Below, one piece after another: positions 7,837 to 18,472 of a stretch of DNA of 57,790 bases. Position 1 is the stretch's first letter. The number at the start of each line of letters is the position of its first letter. This DNA is from Rhodobacterales bacterium (GTDB lineage Bacteria; Pseudomonadota; Alphaproteobacteria; Rhodobacterales; Rhodobacteraceae), in contig PDSA01000017.1 in NCBI GenBank assembly GCA_002748285.1, positions 1 to 57,790 on the forward strand, given 5' to 3'. The notes under the pieces are model-generated. The model did no database searches. It was given only the letters and a program-made list of their open reading frames with translations, and was not told where the DNA came from. Position numbers and translations under genes: made by a program.

Positions 7837-10725
7837 TTACGGCTGTTCTGGCACCAGAATCTCACGCTTGCCCACATGATTGGCAGCGCTGACCAAACCG
7901 GCCTCTTCCATCTGCTCCACCAGACGCGCGGCCTTGTTATAACCGATCGCCAGTTTGCGCTGGATGTAGCTGGTCGAGCATTTGCGATCCTTGGCGACAA
8001 TCGCCACCGCCGTGTCATAAAGCGCATCCTGAGCATCGGTGTTCCCGCCCAACCCCAGCACCAGATCAATGCCGCTTTCGGCTTCGCCATCGGGGCCTTC
8101 GACCACGCCGGAAACGTAATCCGGGGTGCCGAAGCTTTTCAGATGGTTGACGATTTCCTCAACCTCTTCGTCGCTGACAAAGGGGCCATGCACGCGGGTG
8201 ATCTTGGCCCCGCCGGCCATATAAAGCATATCGCCCATACCCAGCAACTGTTCCGCACCCTGCTCGCCCAGAATGGTGCGGCTGTCGATCTTGCTGGTCA
8301 CATGGAAGGAAATCCGGGTGGGGAAGTTGGCCTTGATCGTGCCGGTGATCACATCCACCGATGGACGCTGGGTGGCCATGATCATATGGATGCCCGATGC
8401 CCGTGCCATTTGCGCAAGCCTTTGAATACACGCCTCAATTTCCTTACCAGCCACCATCATCAGATCGGCCATCTCGTCAACCACCACCACGATATAGGGC
8501 AGCAATTCGGGCTTGAACTCATCGGTTTCGAACACCGGATCGCCGGTTTCGTCATCAAAACCGGTCTGCACGGTGCGGCTGAACATCTCGCCCTTGGCCA
8601 GCGCATCACGCACCCGGCCGTTATAGCTTTCGATATTTCGCACACCCATTTTGGACATTTTGCGATACCGGTCCTCCATCTCGCCCACTGTCCATTTCAG
8701 CGCCACAACCGCCTTTTTCGGATCGGTCACAACCGGGGACAACAGATGCGGGATACCGTCATAAACCGATAGCTCCAGCATTTTCGGATCAATCATGATC
8801 ATCCGGCATTCATCCGGGGTCCGCTTGTAAAGCAGGCTGAGGATCATGGTGTTGATCGCCACCGATTTCCCCGAACCGGTGGTGCCCGCAATCAGCAAAT
8901 GCGGCATCTTGGCCAGGTTGGTCACCACCGCGTCGCCGCCAATATCCTTGCCCAGCGCCAAAGGCAGGCGCATATTGCTGTCGCCGAAATCACGCGAGGA
9001 CAGGATCTCGCGCAGCATCACTTTTTCGCGATGTTCATTGGGCAGCTCGATCCCGATCACCGAGCGCCCCGGCACGGTGGATACCCGCGCCGACAGCGCC
9101 GACATCGAACGCGCGATGTCATCGGCCAAGCCAATCACCCGGCTGGCTTTCAGACCGGGGGCGGGCTCCAACTCATACATCGTCACCACCGGGCCGGGGC
9201 GCACGCTGACGATTTCACCCTTGACCCCGTAATCATCCAGCACGTTTTCCAGCATCCGGGCGTTTTCTTCCAGCGCTTCGTCCGAAAGCTGACTGCGCTG
9301 GATGTTCATATGGTTTTCCAGCAGCGACAGCGGCGGATGTTCATAGGCGGCGTGCGCCTCTTCAAATTGCAAGGCGGGCTGCGCCTCGGCCTTGGCCTGT
9401 TTCGAAACCGGGGTCGCTTTGCGGGGCGCGTGCTGCACCACCGCTTTGGCAGCCGCGGCGGGTTGCACCACCGGGGCCGAGGCCACCTGTGGTTCATACA
9501 TCATCGGACCGGGCGCAGAGCCTACGGGGGGCATTTCCTCGGCAAGCTCGGCTGCGTGTTCTGTGGCCACCACCGGAGGCTCCGGGTCCAGGATCAAAGG
9601 CTGTGGACCGCGCCGGGTCGCCGGGCCGCTGCGCTGGATTTGCGGTTCGGGCCGGGCGGCCACCGTCAGCGGTGCCACCTGACGCGCCCGCGATTTGATC
9701 GCATTGGCAATGCGCGCTTTCACCCGATCATTGCCCATATCCAGAGCCTGCTCATCGCCCAGCACATCGGCGGGCAGCTCGGGCTCGATCAATTCCGGCT
9801 CGGGCGTATAGCTGCGTTTTCTCAGCGATGGCATCCGGGCCAAAAACCCTTTTTTGGTAACGGGTTGCTCGATCTCATCGGCCGTTTCCAGCACAGCATT
9901 GTCAAAATCGTCAAAGGCCGGGCGCACCACGGTTGCACCATTTTTCCCGGGCGGAGCAGGCACGGCAGCGATGGCGGCGGCCTCTTGCTGCGCCGCTTCG
10001 GCAGCAAGGCGGTGGCGTTCTTTGCGTTGCTGGCTCTTTTCCTGCGCCACCCGGGCGGCAATCGCCGCACCACGGGCCGATTTGCCCAGCAGGTTTAACA
10101 GGCCGGCATAGCTCATCACGATCCCGACCTGCAGGAACAGCGCAAAGCGTTTCAGCTCAGGGACGGTGCAACCCAGCACGAACAGCATCACCGCCAGCAT
10201 CAGTGCGCCCATCAGCACCGAGGCGAATTTCAATCCAATGGCAGGGCTGACCGGCACCACGCCCAGCAGGCCGCCCATTACCATATCGCCAAACATGCCG
10301 CCCAAACCAAAGCTGTGAGTCCAGCCGTCGCCCGGCACATGGGTTGCGCCGTAAACGGCCAGCAAAGCGATGGCGATCGGGGCAAAGGTCAGCCGGTTCA
10401 GGGCGCGTTCGCTGCCGCGATGGGTGGCAAAACGCCAGCCCCAGACCAGCAGCACAATCACCACCGCCCAAGAGCCCCAACCGACAATCACAAATAGCGG
10501 GGATGCGATCGAAGCACCAAAGCGCCCCAGCCAGTTTTGCGCCGGCGCATCCGAAGCCGACAGCCAGCTGGGATCAGAGGGTGCATAAGAAGCCAGCATC
10601 AGCGCCACCAATAGGCCCATCGCCAGCATGGCGACTCCGACCAGTTCCTTGCTGCGCCTTTCCACCACGGCCTGCAATTTGGAATCCAACAGGGGATCGC
10701 GCCGTTTTGCCGAATAGGATGCCAT
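7837..10725 (-). CDS. ftsK: DNA translocase FtsK
   Basis: A 962-residue septal DNA pump that coordinates chromosome segregation with division. Four transmembrane segments occupy roughly the first 200 residues. A Pro/Ala/Glu-rich linker runs to about residue 460. The RecA-like motor follows, with Walker A GTTGSGKS near residue 613 and Walker [17 protein letters not shown] winged-helix gamma domain at the C-terminus ([20 protein letters not shown]) would read KOPS sites. Length is normal for Rhodobacterales. It starts 16 bp after the aminotransferase stop, so the two are likely in one operon. Confidence 0.96.
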   Translation of the reverse strand: MASYSAKRRDPLLDSKLQAVVERRSKELVGVAMLAMGLLVALMLASYAPSDPSWLSASDAPAQNWLGRFGASIASPLFVIVGWGSWAVVIVLLVWGWRFATHRGSERALNRLTFAPIAIALLAVYGATHVPGDGWTHSFGLGGMFGDMVMGGLLGVVPVSPAIGLKFASVLMGALMLAVMLFVLGCTVPELKRFALFLQVGIVMSYAGLLNLLGKSARGAAIAARVAQEKSQQRKERHRLAAEAAQQEAAAIAAVPAPPGKNGATVVRPAFDDFDNAVLETADEIEQPVTKKGFLARMPSLRKRSYTPEPELIEPELPADVLGDEQALDMGNDRVKARIANAIKSRARQVAPLTVAARPEPQIQRSGPATRRGPQPLILDPEPPVVATEHAAELAEEMPPVGSAPGPMMYEPQVASAPVVQPAAAAKAVVQHAPRKATPVSKQAKAEAQPALQFEEAHAAYEHPPLSLLENHMNIQRSQLSDEALEENARMLENVLDDYGVKGEIVSVRPGPVVTMYELEPAPGLKASRVIGLADDIARSMSALSARVSTVPGRSVIGIELPNEHREKVMLREILSSRDFGDSNMRLPLALGKDIGGDAVVTNLAKMPHLLIAGTTGSGKSVAINTMILSLLYKRTPDECRMIMIDPKMLELSVYDGIPHLLSPVVTDPKKAVVALKWTVGEMEDRYRKMSKMGVRNIESYNGRVRDALAKGEMFSRTVQTGFDDETGDPVFETDEFKPELLPYIVVVVDEMADLMMVAGKEIEACIQRLAQMARASGIHMIMATQRPSVDVITGTIKANFPTRISFHVTSKIDSRTILGEQGAEQLLGMGDMLYMAGGAKITRVHGPFVSDEEVEEIVNHLKSFGTPDYVSGVVEGPDGEAESGIDLVLGLGGNTDAQDALYDTAVAIVAKDRKCSTSYIQRKLAIGYNKAARLVEQMEEAGLVSAANHVGKREILVPEQP

Positions 10726-10741
10726 CTTTTACCTCTTCACT

Positions 10742-11920
10742 TCACGCATATAAGCAGCTTTTCAGGCGCATCAGCCCGTGCTGCATTTGTTGTTTTGGAG
10801 CCACCATGGCCACACGCACATAGCCCCGGCCCGGATTTTCGCCGTTCACATCCCGGCTGAGATAAGCGCCGGGCAGCACCCGCACGCCGGTTTCACGCCA
10901 CAGCTTCAGCGCCGCGGCTTCGCCTTCTTCGACCGGAAGCCACAGAAAAAACCCGGCCTGAGGGCTGACATAGCCCGGCACATCGCCCAGGATCTGATCG
11001 GCCATGTCGAATTTTTCACAATAAAGCGCGCGGCTTTGCACCACATGGGCTTCGTCGGCCCAAACCTTTTCGGCCACCCGTTGCAGGGGCAGCGGCAAAG
11101 GGGCGCCGGCGAAATCGCGCAGCTGTCTGATCCGGGCGATGGATTCCCCCCCCCCGGCAACAAAGCCCGAGCGCAGCCCCGGCAGGTTTGAGCGTTTCGA
11201 GAGCGAATGAAACACCAGCACCCGTTCAGGATCGGCCCCGGTTTCGCGGGCCACTTGCAGGGCGCCCACGGGCGGTTGATCGCGGTAAATCTCGCTGTAG
11301 CATTCATCGGCGAAGATCTGGAAATCATATTGCTCGGCCAGCGCCAGCAGGTTTTGCCAATACGCCCGGCTGGCCACCGCGCCCTGCGGGTTGGAGGGCG
11401 AACAGATATAGGCAATCGTCGTGCGGTTCAGAATATCCGCAGGCAGGCTGGCGAAATCGGGTAAAAATCCGTTTTCGGCGGTGGCGGCGACATAAACGGG
11501 CGCGGCCCCCACCGAAAGCGCTGCGACGGCATAGACCTGGTAGAACGGATTTGGGGTCAGCACCACCGGCTGCGCCCCGCCCTTGTGTTCGGGGCACAGG
11601 GCCATGGCGGCGTTGTAGAGCCCCTCGCGGGTGCCGTTCACGGTGGTGATCTGATCTGCGTTCAGCCCGACCCCATAGCGGCGCTGCACCCAGCCGGAAA
11701 TCGACTGCAACAGCTCGGGCGTACCGGCATTGGGCGGGTATTTGCGGAATTCATCGGCGTGTTGCGTGATGATGTCGGACATCCATGGCGGGAAATCATG
11801 CTGCGGCTCACCAATGGTCAGGTTGAGCGGCTCAGCCCCGCCCGGATGCACGTCCAAAAGGGCGCGCAAACGCGGAAACGCATACTCTGGTAGGTTCGAA
11901 AACCGCTCAGGAAAAACCAT
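10742..11920 (-). CDS. PLP-dependent aminotransferase, class I/II (possible DapC)
   Basis: A 392-residue fold-type I aminotransferase. PLP-binding features include NGTREGLYNAA, SPSNPQGAV, ADECYSEIY and the Schiff-base lysine in SLSKRSNLPGLRSGF at about residue 241. Close Rhodobacterales relatives in this position are commonly labelled succinyldiaminopimelate transaminase, but substrate cannot be proved from sequence. The ATG at 11920 is chosen because GAGG lies five bases upstream and the resulting length fits the family. It sits between an amidase gene and ftsK, all on the minus strand. Confidence 0.88.
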   Translation of the reverse strand: MVFPERFSNLPEYAFPRLRALLDVHPGGAEPLNLTIGEPQHDFPPWMSDIITQHADEFRKYPPNAGTPELLQSISGWVQRRYGVGLNADQITTVNGTREGLYNAAMALCPEHKGGAQPVVLTPNPFYQVYAVAALSVGAAPVYVAATAENGFLPDFASLPADILNRTTIAYICSPSNPQGAVASRAYWQNLLALAEQYDFQIFADECYSEIYRDQPPVGALQVARETGADPERVLVFHSLSKRSNLPGLRSGFVAGGGESIARIRQLRDFAGAPLPLPLQRVAEKVWADEAHVVQSRALYCEKFDMADQILGDVPGYVSPQAGFFLWLPVEEGEAAALKLWRETGVRVLPGAYLSRDVNGENPGRGYVRVAMVAPKQQMQHGLMRLKSCLYA

Positions 11921-12039
11921 ATCTGCCTCAAATATCGGGATCATTGGCGCCCCGTTTGAGGTTGAATCTAGAACAGTCGCGGCGTCAGGTCCAGAAAAAC
12001 TCTGACCCAAGAACCGGTTAGCGGCGCAAATTGTGGCTT

Positions 12040-13371
12040 TTAGGCCAATGCCCGTTCGGCAGCGACCCCAAGGCGCAGCAGGCGCTTTTCGCTCATAGGG
12101 GGGGTGAGCAGCATCAGACCACAAGATGCTGTGGCTGTGGGCAGGGTCAGCCCGGCGCAGCCCATCAGATTTCCGATCCGGGTGTTGCGCAAAGCGTGCA
12201 GATTTTCGGTGATGTAATAATCGTGATCCGTGGCCAAACGGTGCTGATTGGGTGGCAAAATCTGCGATGTCGGCAGGATCACCGCATCATATCCGGCCGT
12301 TCGGGCGTGGTAATCCTGACGCAGCTGGCGCAGTTTCATCCAGGCTTGCACGAAATCGACCCCGGCAAAGCTGGCCCCGGCGCGGAACCGCTCTAAAATC
12401 TCGCCAAACACTTTGTCGGGGGCGGCTTCGAGCGTGTCGCGCCATTGGGCATAGGCTTCGGCGGTGAACAAAATGGCGGACATTTCGAGCGCCTCAGAAA
12501 CTTCGGGAGCATAGCCTTCGTCAATCTGCGCCCCGGCGGATTTCAGACGCTCGACCGCGGCCCAAAAGGCGGCAAGCGGTTGGTCGCGTACTTCATCCAT
12601 GGCCTCGGTTTTCAGGATCATCAGCCGCTTGCCCGTCAGGGTCGCGCCGCGCAAATCGGCGGGCTGGTCGCCCTCCAGCGCGGCCAGAAGCAGGCTGGCA
12701 TCTTCGACCGAGCGGCACAGCGGGCCGACCGTGTCAAAGCTGGCCACCAACGGCACCACGCCTGCGAGCGACAAGCGTCCCGAGGTGGTTTTCAGCCCGA
12801 CCAGATCGTTCCACGCCGCCGGGATGCGCACCGAACCGCCGGTATCGGAGCCAATCGCGCAAGGGGCCAGATCAAACGCCACCGACGCCGCCGCGCCCGA
12901 GGATGAGCCGCCGGAGACCGCCTGCACATCGTTCACACAGGGCGGGCTGGCGGTGACGGGGTTGTAGCCAAGGCCGGAAAAGGCGAGCTCGGACATATGG
13001 GTTTTGCCAAGGCAGACCAGCCCGGCAGCGCTGGCATTTTGCAACACCCGGGCATCGCGCTGCGGCACCCGGCCTTTGAGCAAAGCCGAGCCGGCCTCGG
13101 TCGCCACCCCGGCGGTGTCAAACAAATCTTTCCACGACACCGGCACCCCATCCAGCAGCCCCAGACGGCTGCCCGAACGGGCGCGATCTGCCGCGGCGTG
13201 GGCTTCGGCCAAAGCGCGGGTTTCGGTCAGGCGGGCGTAAATCCGGTGTTGCAGGGGGTGTGCGGTGATGGCGTCCAGATAGGTTTGGGTCAGGGCCACC
13301 GGGTCGATCTCGCCCCGGCCAATCCCTCGGCCCAGATCTGCGGCGCTCATTTTCAACCAGTGTTGTGACAT
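12040..13371 (-). CDS. Amidase (amidase signature family)
   Basis: A 443-residue amidase-signature enzyme that hydrolyses a carboxamide. The Ser-cisSer-Lys triad is visible: Lys81 in SWKDLFDT, the serine run 156-158 in GGSSSGAAAS and Ser180 in GSDTGGSVRIPA. It resembles the GatA fold but there is no gatB or gatC alongside, so it is likely a stand-alone amidase of unknown substrate. It is located 119 bp upstream of the aminotransferase and downstream of the Trm112 gene, all on the same strand. Confidence 0.9.
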   Translation of the reverse strand: MSQHWLKMSAADLGRGIGRGEIDPVALTQTYLDAITAHPLQHRIYARLTETRALAEAHAAADRARSGSRLGLLDGVPVSWKDLFDTAGVATEAGSALLKGRVPQRDARVLQNASAAGLVCLGKTHMSELAFSGLGYNPVTASPPCVNDVQAVSGGSSSGAAASVAFDLAPCAIGSDTGGSVRIPAAWNDLVGLKTTSGRLSLAGVVPLVASFDTVGPLCRSVEDASLLLAALEGDQPADLRGATLTGKRLMILKTEAMDEVRDQPLAAFWAAVERLKSAGAQIDEGYAPEVSEALEMSAILFTAEAYAQWRDTLEAAPDKVFGEILERFRAGASFAGVDFVQAWMKLRQLRQDYHARTAGYDAVILPTSQILPPNQHRLATDHDYYITENLHALRNTRIGNLMGCAGLTLPTATASCGLMLLTPPMSEKRLLRLGVAAERALA

Positions 13372-13395
13372 TGTTGCCCCCCCTGCCCTATCGCC

Positions 13396-13596
13396 TTAGC
13401 CGTCTAACTTGCGTGCCTCATCGACCAGCATCACCGGGATGCCGTTGCGGATCGGAAAGGCCAAAGAGGCGGCTTTTGAGACCAGCTCTTGCTTTTGCGC
13501 ATCATAATGCAGAGTGGTCTGACTTACCGGACACACCAGCGCCTCCAGCATGGCAGGGTCAAATTCTGTTTTATTGTCAAGGGGTTGGTCGGTCAT
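13396..13596 (-). CDS. Trm112-family protein
   Basis: A small protein of 66 residues with the Trm112/YcaR pattern: [16 protein letters not shown], then [17 protein letters not shown]. In eukaryotes Trm112 activates methyltransferases; bacterial members are often fused or adjacent to unrelated genes and their role is less clear. Only one of the usual zinc cysteines (VCPV) is visible, so zinc binding is doubtful. AGGAGG lies just before the ATG, and the start overlaps the stop of the LON-domain gene by ATGA, which suggests coupled translation. Confidence 0.88.
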   Translation of the reverse strand: MTDQPLDNKTEFDPAMLEALVCPVSQTTLHYDAQKQELVSKAASLAFPIRNGIPVMLVDEARKLDG

Positions 13597-14231
13597 TGTA
13601 GTCCTCCTCCGGTTTCGCCGCGTTGCAGGGCAAATTCCATCAGCACCATCAGCATCTGGCAGCGCTCTTGTAGCGTTTTGACCTCGAGCAGCGCCTGTTT
13701 GTCCTCGCAGGAAAACGGTGCGAGCATGGAGAGCGAATTGATCAGCATCTCTGGCTCGGCCTGTTGCAGATTGTCCCATTCGACCTCAAGCTCTTCCAGG
13801 GCGAAGAAGCGCTCAAGCAGATGCAGGAAGCGGGCGCGGTCAAATCCGGGGCTGCGCTCGACCCCGCCCAGATCGCGGGTGAAGTTCTGCCAACTGACCT
13901 GAGCGCAGGTATAAGGGGTGTCGCCCTCTAGTTGGTGGATGATCTCATAGCGCGAAAGGCCGGTGAGCGTGATCAAATAGCGCCCGTCATCGGTTTCGAT
14001 AAACCCGCTCAGCCGCCCGGCGCAACCGATGTTATAAAGTGTTCCGTCCGCCGCGCCACGCTGGGGCTGGATCATGCCGATCAGCCGGTCACGGGTTTTC
14101 AGAACGTCCTCGACCATCGCCAGATAGCGGGGCTCGAACACGTTGAGCTGAATGCGGGTGCGGGGCAGCAGCAGCGCCTCGGACAGCACGAATAATGGCA
14201 GGGTATCGGGGTAGTCAGAAGATTTGATCAT
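13593..14231 (-). CDS. LON-substrate-binding-domain protein
   Basis: A 212-residue protein made only of the N-terminal substrate-binding domain of Lon protease, without ATPase or protease parts. It begins with [32 protein letters not shown], and a [15 protein letters not shown] strand follows. Such stand-alone proteins are common in alphaproteobacteria between a thioredoxin gene and a Trm112 gene, as here. The molecular function is not established. It overlaps the Trm112 gene by four bases and starts 27 bp after the thioredoxin stop. Confidence 0.88.
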   Translation of the reverse strand: MIKSSDYPDTLPLFVLSEALLLPRTRIQLNVFEPRYLAMVEDVLKTRDRLIGMIQPQRGAADGTLYNIGCAGRLSGFIETDDGRYLITLTGLSRYEIIHQLEGDTPYTCAQVSWQNFTRDLGGVERSPGFDRARFLHLLERFFALEELEVEWDNLQQAEPEMLINSLSMLAPFSCEDKQALLEVKTLQERCQMLMVLMEFALQRGETGGGLQ

Positions 14232-14258
14232 GACACCAGCCTATGTTGAAATCTCCGT

Positions 14259-15167
14259 TTAGGCAAAGATCATCGAGGATAATTTTCGCCGCCCGTTCAG
14301 CACGATCGGATCATCGGCTTTCAGCGCGTCGAAAATGGTGAACAGCTGGGTCTTGGCCGCGCCGTCATTCCAGTCGCGATCCCGGCGGAACAGCTCCAGC
14401 AGTTGTTCAACCGCGCCATTGGTATCGCCACCGACATGCAGGGCGGTGGCCAGATCAAAGCGGGCCTGATGGTTGTTTTCATCGGCGGCCACGGCGGCGC
14501 GCAATTCCTCCAGCGGGCCGGCCTCGGCGGCCTGTTTGGCCAGTTCCAGCTGGGCGTGGGCGGTATCGAGTTCAGCCGTGGAGGCGATTTCAACCGGAGC
14601 CCCGTTCAGCGTGGCTTCGGCCTGTTCCAGATCACCGCTCGCGATCAAAGAGCGCACCAGACCACCATAGGCGGCCGCGTTGTTGGGGTCCTCTTGCAGG
14701 ATCGCGGCGAAGGTTTCGATGGCATCCACCGCCGCCCCTTCGGTCAGCATGGCTTCGGCAGCTTCGACGGCGGCGTCCAGACCTTCGTCAGCCTCAGGGC
14801 CCATGGCGGCGATTTTCTCGACAAAGGCCTTGATTTCGGAACCGGGCAGAGCGCCCTGAAACGCGTCCACCGGCTTGCCCTCGACAAAGGCGAACACGGT
14901 CGGGATCGACTGGATGCGCATCTGGGCGGCGAGGTTCTGGTTTTCGTCGACATTCAGCTTGACCATCTTGACCTTGCCGGCGGCGGCGGTGACTTCGGCC
15001 TCAAGCGCCGGGCCCAGCGTTTTGCACGGCCCGCACCAAGGCGCCCAGAAATCGACGATCACCGGGGTGGTCTGGCTGGCGTCGATCACATCGGCGATGA
15101 AGTCCGCTTCGGATGTGTCCTTGATCAGATCATCGGGGGCGGCGTTGCCCTGGCCCAGTTCTAGCAT
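14259..15167 (-). CDS. Thioredoxin-like protein with TPR region (CnoX/YbbN type)
   Basis: A 302-residue protein. The N-terminal thioredoxin fold contains WAPWCGPCKTLGPALE with the CGPC redox pair at about residues 45-48. The C-terminal 170 residues are helical TPR-like repeats. This matches the CnoX/YbbN group, which protects or hands over substrates under oxidative stress in enterobacteria; there the CXXC is often degenerate, while here it is intact, implying redox activity. GGAG precedes the ATG. It likely forms an operon with the LON-domain and Trm112 genes. Confidence 0.9.
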   Translation of the reverse strand: MLELGQGNAAPDDLIKDTSEADFIADVIDASQTTPVIVDFWAPWCGPCKTLGPALEAEVTAAAGKVKMVKLNVDENQNLAAQMRIQSIPTVFAFVEGKPVDAFQGALPGSEIKAFVEKIAAMGPEADEGLDAAVEAAEAMLTEGAAVDAIETFAAILQEDPNNAAAYGGLVRSLIASGDLEQAEATLNGAPVEIASTAELDTAHAQLELAKQAAEAGPLEELRAAVAADENNHQARFDLATALHVGGDTNGAVEQLLELFRRDRDWNDGAAKTQLFTIFDALKADDPIVLNGRRKLSSMIFA

Positions 15168-15248
15168 GTTGGTCTCCGCAAATTCTGTCGTTGTTACTGT
15201 CTATATGTGGGTTTCGGGCGCAAAACCCAAGGGGTTTTCTGTGTTGCC

Positions 15249-16037
15249 CTACAAATCAAAGCTGGCAAAGATCGGCGCGTGATCGCTGGGTTTGTCCCAA
15301 CCCCGCACATGGCGTGCCACCCGCGAGGAATGGGCCGCGCCGGCAATATCGGCGCTGGCCCAGATGTGATCCAGCCGCCTGCCCCGGTCAGACGCCTGCC
15401 AATCCCGCGCCCGATAGGACCACCAGCTATAGAGCTTTCCCTCGGGGATGTCAGCACGGGTGACATCCACCCAGTTGCCCTCGGCCTGCGTCTGAGATAG
15501 CGCTTCGACCTCAACCGGCGTGTGCGAGACCACCTTTAACAACTGCTTGTGGCTCCAGACATCATCCTCGCGCGGGGCGATGTTCAGATCGCCCACCAGA
15601 ATCGAGCGCTGCGGCGGGTTGGCGGCGAAATCGGCGCGCATATCGGCCAGATAGTCCAGCTTTTGCCCGAATTTCTCGTTCAGCTCCCGATCAGGCACAT
15701 CGCCCCCGGCGGGCACATAATGGTTGTGGATCACCACCCCATTGCCCAACCGCGCCGCCACATGGCGGGCATGGCCCAGATTGGCGAAATCGTGACGCCC
15801 CATATCCGCCAGCGGCAGCCGCGACAGGATCATCACCCCGTTATAGCCCTTCTGCCCATTGGCCACCATATAGCGATAGCCCAGCTCGGCAAAGCCCTCA
15901 GTCGGGATCTGATCGACCGGGGATTTGCATTCCTGCAAGCACAGCACATCCGGCGCGTCTTCCCGCAGCAGCTTCAAAACCAGCTGCTCGCGCAACCGCA
16001 CTGAATTGATGTTCCAAGTAGCAAGGGTAAATGACAT
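15249..16037 (-). CDS. xthA: Exodeoxyribonuclease III (AP endonuclease)
   Basis: A 262-residue exonuclease/endonuclease/phosphatase-fold enzyme of base-excision repair that cuts DNA at abasic sites and removes 3' blocks. Hallmarks are LATWNINSVR, LCLQECK with the metal-binding glutamate, LVGDLNIAP and the final SDHAPI histidine. The start at 16037 is set by AGGAG eight bases upstream and by homology of the N-terminus. It is divergent from the MFS gene by 77 bp. Confidence 0.94.
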   Translation of the reverse strand: MSFTLATWNINSVRLREQLVLKLLREDAPDVLCLQECKSPVDQIPTEGFAELGYRYMVANGQKGYNGVMILSRLPLADMGRHDFANLGHARHVAARLGNGVVIHNHYVPAGGDVPDRELNEKFGQKLDYLADMRADFAANPPQRSILVGDLNIAPREDDVWSHKQLLKVVSHTPVEVEALSQTQAEGNWVDVTRADIPEGKLYSWWSYRARDWQASDRGRRLDHIWASADIAGAAHSSRVARHVRGWDKPSDHAPIFASFDL

Positions 16038-16114
16038 GCGCCGCGCTCCTGATTGACTGGGGGGCAACATAACGCCAGACTGAAGCAATCGCCACGCAAA
16101 AAAGGATGCGGTAG

Positions 16115-17362
16115 ATGCTGCTGGTCAAAAACCGGAATTACCGGCTGTTTTTCACCGCCAATGCGGTGTCCAATCTGGGCGATGGGATTTCCATTCTGGC
16201 CTTTCCATGGCTGGCCACGCTGATCACCCGTGATCCGTTGATGATCTCTTTGGTGGCAGCGGCGACGCGGGCACCTTGGTTTCTGTTTTCCATCCCTGCC
16301 GGCGTGCTGACCGACCGGGCCAACCGGCGCAGGCTGATGCTACAGGCAGATACGCTGCGCCTGTTGCTCACCCTTGGGGTGGTGGCGCTGATCCTGTCGG
16401 GGCCGGCGTTGCCCCTGCCCGATGGCGCCACGCAGGCGCAGGTGATGATCCTGGGGCTGGCGGCGGCGGCGTTTTTGCTGGGCTCGGCCGAAGTGATCCG
16501 CGACAATGCCGCCCAGACCAGCCTGCCGGCGATTGTCAAACCCAAACATCTGGAAACCGCCAATGGGCAGATGTGGAGCATTGAATATGTGATGGGCCAG
16601 TTCATCGGCCCTCCGCTGGCCGGGATGCTGATCGCGCTGGCGGTGCCGCTGCCTTTTGCGGTGGATGCGGTGACCTTTGCCATTGCGCTGTGGTGCATCT
16701 GGCTGATCGCCATGCCGGGCGCGAGGATGGCGGCGCTGCCCGAGGGGCTCTGGCCGCAGCTGCGTCAGGGGATTATGTGGATGTGGGCGCATAAGACGAT
16801 CCTGCGGCTGGCGCTGATGCTGGGGGTTCTGAACATGCTGCATATGATGGCGCTGACCATTTTGGTGCTGTTCAGTCAGGATATTCTGGGGCTGAGCGCA
16901 ACCGGCTATGGCATATTGTTAACCGCCGGAGCGGCTGGCGGCGTGATCGGTGGCCTGCTGGCCCCGCGGGTGGTGGCGCGTTTGGGCAGTCTGAACAGCT
17001 TGCGGCTGGCCTTGCTGCTGTTTCCGGTGCCGTTTCTGGCGATCTTTGTCACCTCCAGCCCGATCATCGTGGCGATGGCTCTATTCATCGAAACCAGCGC
17101 CGGCGTGCTGTGGAACGTGGTCACGGTCTCACTGCGCCAGCGTAGTATCCCGGATCAACTGCTGGGGCGGGTTAACAGCATTTACAGGTTTTTCGGCTGG
17201 GGCACCATGCCGATCGGAGCGCTGCTGGGCGGGGCAATCGTATCGCTGGCCGAACCCGAACTGGGCCGCGCGGCGGCGTTGCGGTTGCCCTTTGTCTGCG
17301 CCATGGTTGGGTGTGTGATGTTGGGAGGTTATGGGTTTTTGCGGTTGAGAACGAAGGCGTGA
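16115..17362 (+). CDS. MFS transporter
   Basis: A 415-residue membrane protein of the major facilitator superfamily, with about twelve hydrophobic segments and the loop-2/3 motif GVLTDRANRRRLML. It resembles the enterobactin-exporter-like/MFS_3 group, whose members are putative drug or siderophore exporters. Substrate is unknown. It stands alone between divergent xthA and the convergent kdsD. A copy of the dispersed repeat begins 14 bp after its stop. Confidence 0.88.
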   Translation: MLLVKNRNYRLFFTANAVSNLGDGISILAFPWLATLITRDPLMISLVAAATRAPWFLFSIPAGVLTDRANRRRLMLQADTLRLLLTLGVVALILSGPALPLPDGATQAQVMILGLAAAAFLLGSAEVIRDNAAQTSLPAIVKPKHLETANGQMWSIEYVMGQFIGPPLAGMLIALAVPLPFAVDAVTFAIALWCIWLIAMPGARMAALPEGLWPQLRQGIMWMWAHKTILRLALMLGVLNMLHMMALTILVLFSQDILGLSATGYGILLTAGAAGGVIGGLLAPRVVARLGSLNSLRLALLLFPVPFLAIFVTSSPIIVAMALFIETSAGVLWNVVTVSLRQRSIPDQLLGRVNSIYRFFGWGTMPIGALLGGAIVSLAEPELGRAAALRLPFVCAMVGCVMLGGYGFLRLRTKA

Positions 17363-17375
17363 TGCGAAGAACGCC

Positions 17376-17524
17376 GGGCTGCGCCTGCCTGGGTAGGCGC
17401 GCATGCCGGGCGTAGATACAAGCGTGGTTTGTGAGTAAATCGTGACGTTTCAAAGTGTGGAAAGGTTGATTGCGCCTGCCGGGGGGCAGGCAGGCTTAAG
17501 GACGGCCCAGAGGCCGGGCGGGAC
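17376..17524 (+). repeat. Structured dispersed repeat, copy A (degenerate 3' arm)
   Basis: First of three copies of a repeat of about 149 bp. It begins GGGCTGCGCCTGCCTGGGTA, has a less conserved centre with a shared AAAGTGT-like block, then TTGCGCCTGCCGGGGGGCAG and ends in GGCCGGGCGGGAC. In this copy the right complementary arm keeps only AGGCAGGC before diverging. A terminal hairpin CGGCC-CAGA-GGCCG is present. It lies between the convergent MFS and kdsD genes and ends eight bases from the inferred kdsD stop. Confidence 0.85.
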
Positions 17525-17532
17525 AGCAATAA

Positions 17533-18427
17533 TCAGGCCACCCCCAGCTGCAACAGCTGGTGCATGGTGATCAACCCCACGGGACGGTTGTTTTCGGTGA
17601 CAAAGCTGGCCCACGGTTTGCAACGTGCCGGTTACGTTGCCCTCAAGATAGCGGCGAATATCGCCATCGGTGATCACCCCGGCCAGACTGTCATCGGCGT
17701 TCTGCACCCCTACGATCCCAAACCCTTTGGCCGAAATCTGCGAGATCACCTCAATCACCGGCGCATCCAGCGCCACCAGCGGCAAATCATCGCCCTTATG
17801 CATGATGTCGCCCACCGGAGTCAGCGCCGAGCCTAGCTTGCCCCCCGGGTGGAAATTGCGAAAACTTTCCTCGGTAAAACCGCGCATTTTCAAAAGCGTC
17901 ACCGCCAGAGCATCGCCCATCGCCAGTTGCAGCAGGGTCGAAGTGGTGGGGGCCAGATTATGCGGGCAGGCCTCCTGAGCTTTGGGCAAAACAATCGGAA
18001 ACTGCGCCTTTTGCGCCAACATGCTGGCAGCATTGCCGGTGATGCCGATCATCGGCACGCCAAAGCGCAGACCATAGGCGATGATATCGGTCATCTCGCG
18101 GGTTTCGCCGGACCATGACAGCAGCATGATCACGTCATCGCTCTGGATCATGCCCAGATCGCCATGGCTGGCCTCGGACGCATGGACGAAAAACGCCGGA
18201 GTCCCGGTTGAGGCAAAAGTGGCCGCCAGTTTGCGCGCGATATGGCCGCTTTTGCCGATGCCGCACAGGATCAGACGCCCCTTCATCCGATAGATCAGCT
18301 CTGCCGCGCCGGTGACTGCCCCGGCCAGATCGGGATGCGCCAAGGCCGTCTGCATCTGCGACAGCCCTTGCTGGAAACAGTGCAGCGCATCGGTGGTAGA
18401 GGTCAGCGGATCAACAGTTTTTTTCAT
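17533..18427 (-). pseudogene. kdsD: Arabinose-5-phosphate isomerase (KdsD/KpsF) with internal deletion and frameshift
   Basis: Converts ribulose-5-phosphate to arabinose-5-phosphate for Kdo synthesis. The SIS domain is intact (CGIGKSGHIARKLAATFAS, HASEASHGDLGM, LLSWSGETREM), followed by the first CBS domain. After ...GTLQTV at about 17612 the frame is wrong. The expected end of the second CBS domain, ASFVTENNRPVGLITMHQLL, is encoded from 17610 in another frame and stops at 17533. Roughly 25-30 residues of CBS2 are missing. Read without correction, the frame runs on into the dispersed repeat to a stop at 17450. The isomerase domain could still work, but the regulatory half is broken. Confidence 0.82.
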
Positions 18428-18472
18428 AAGCAAACCGATAGCGTTTGTGGGCCGGGCTGTCCAGTCAGCAGG

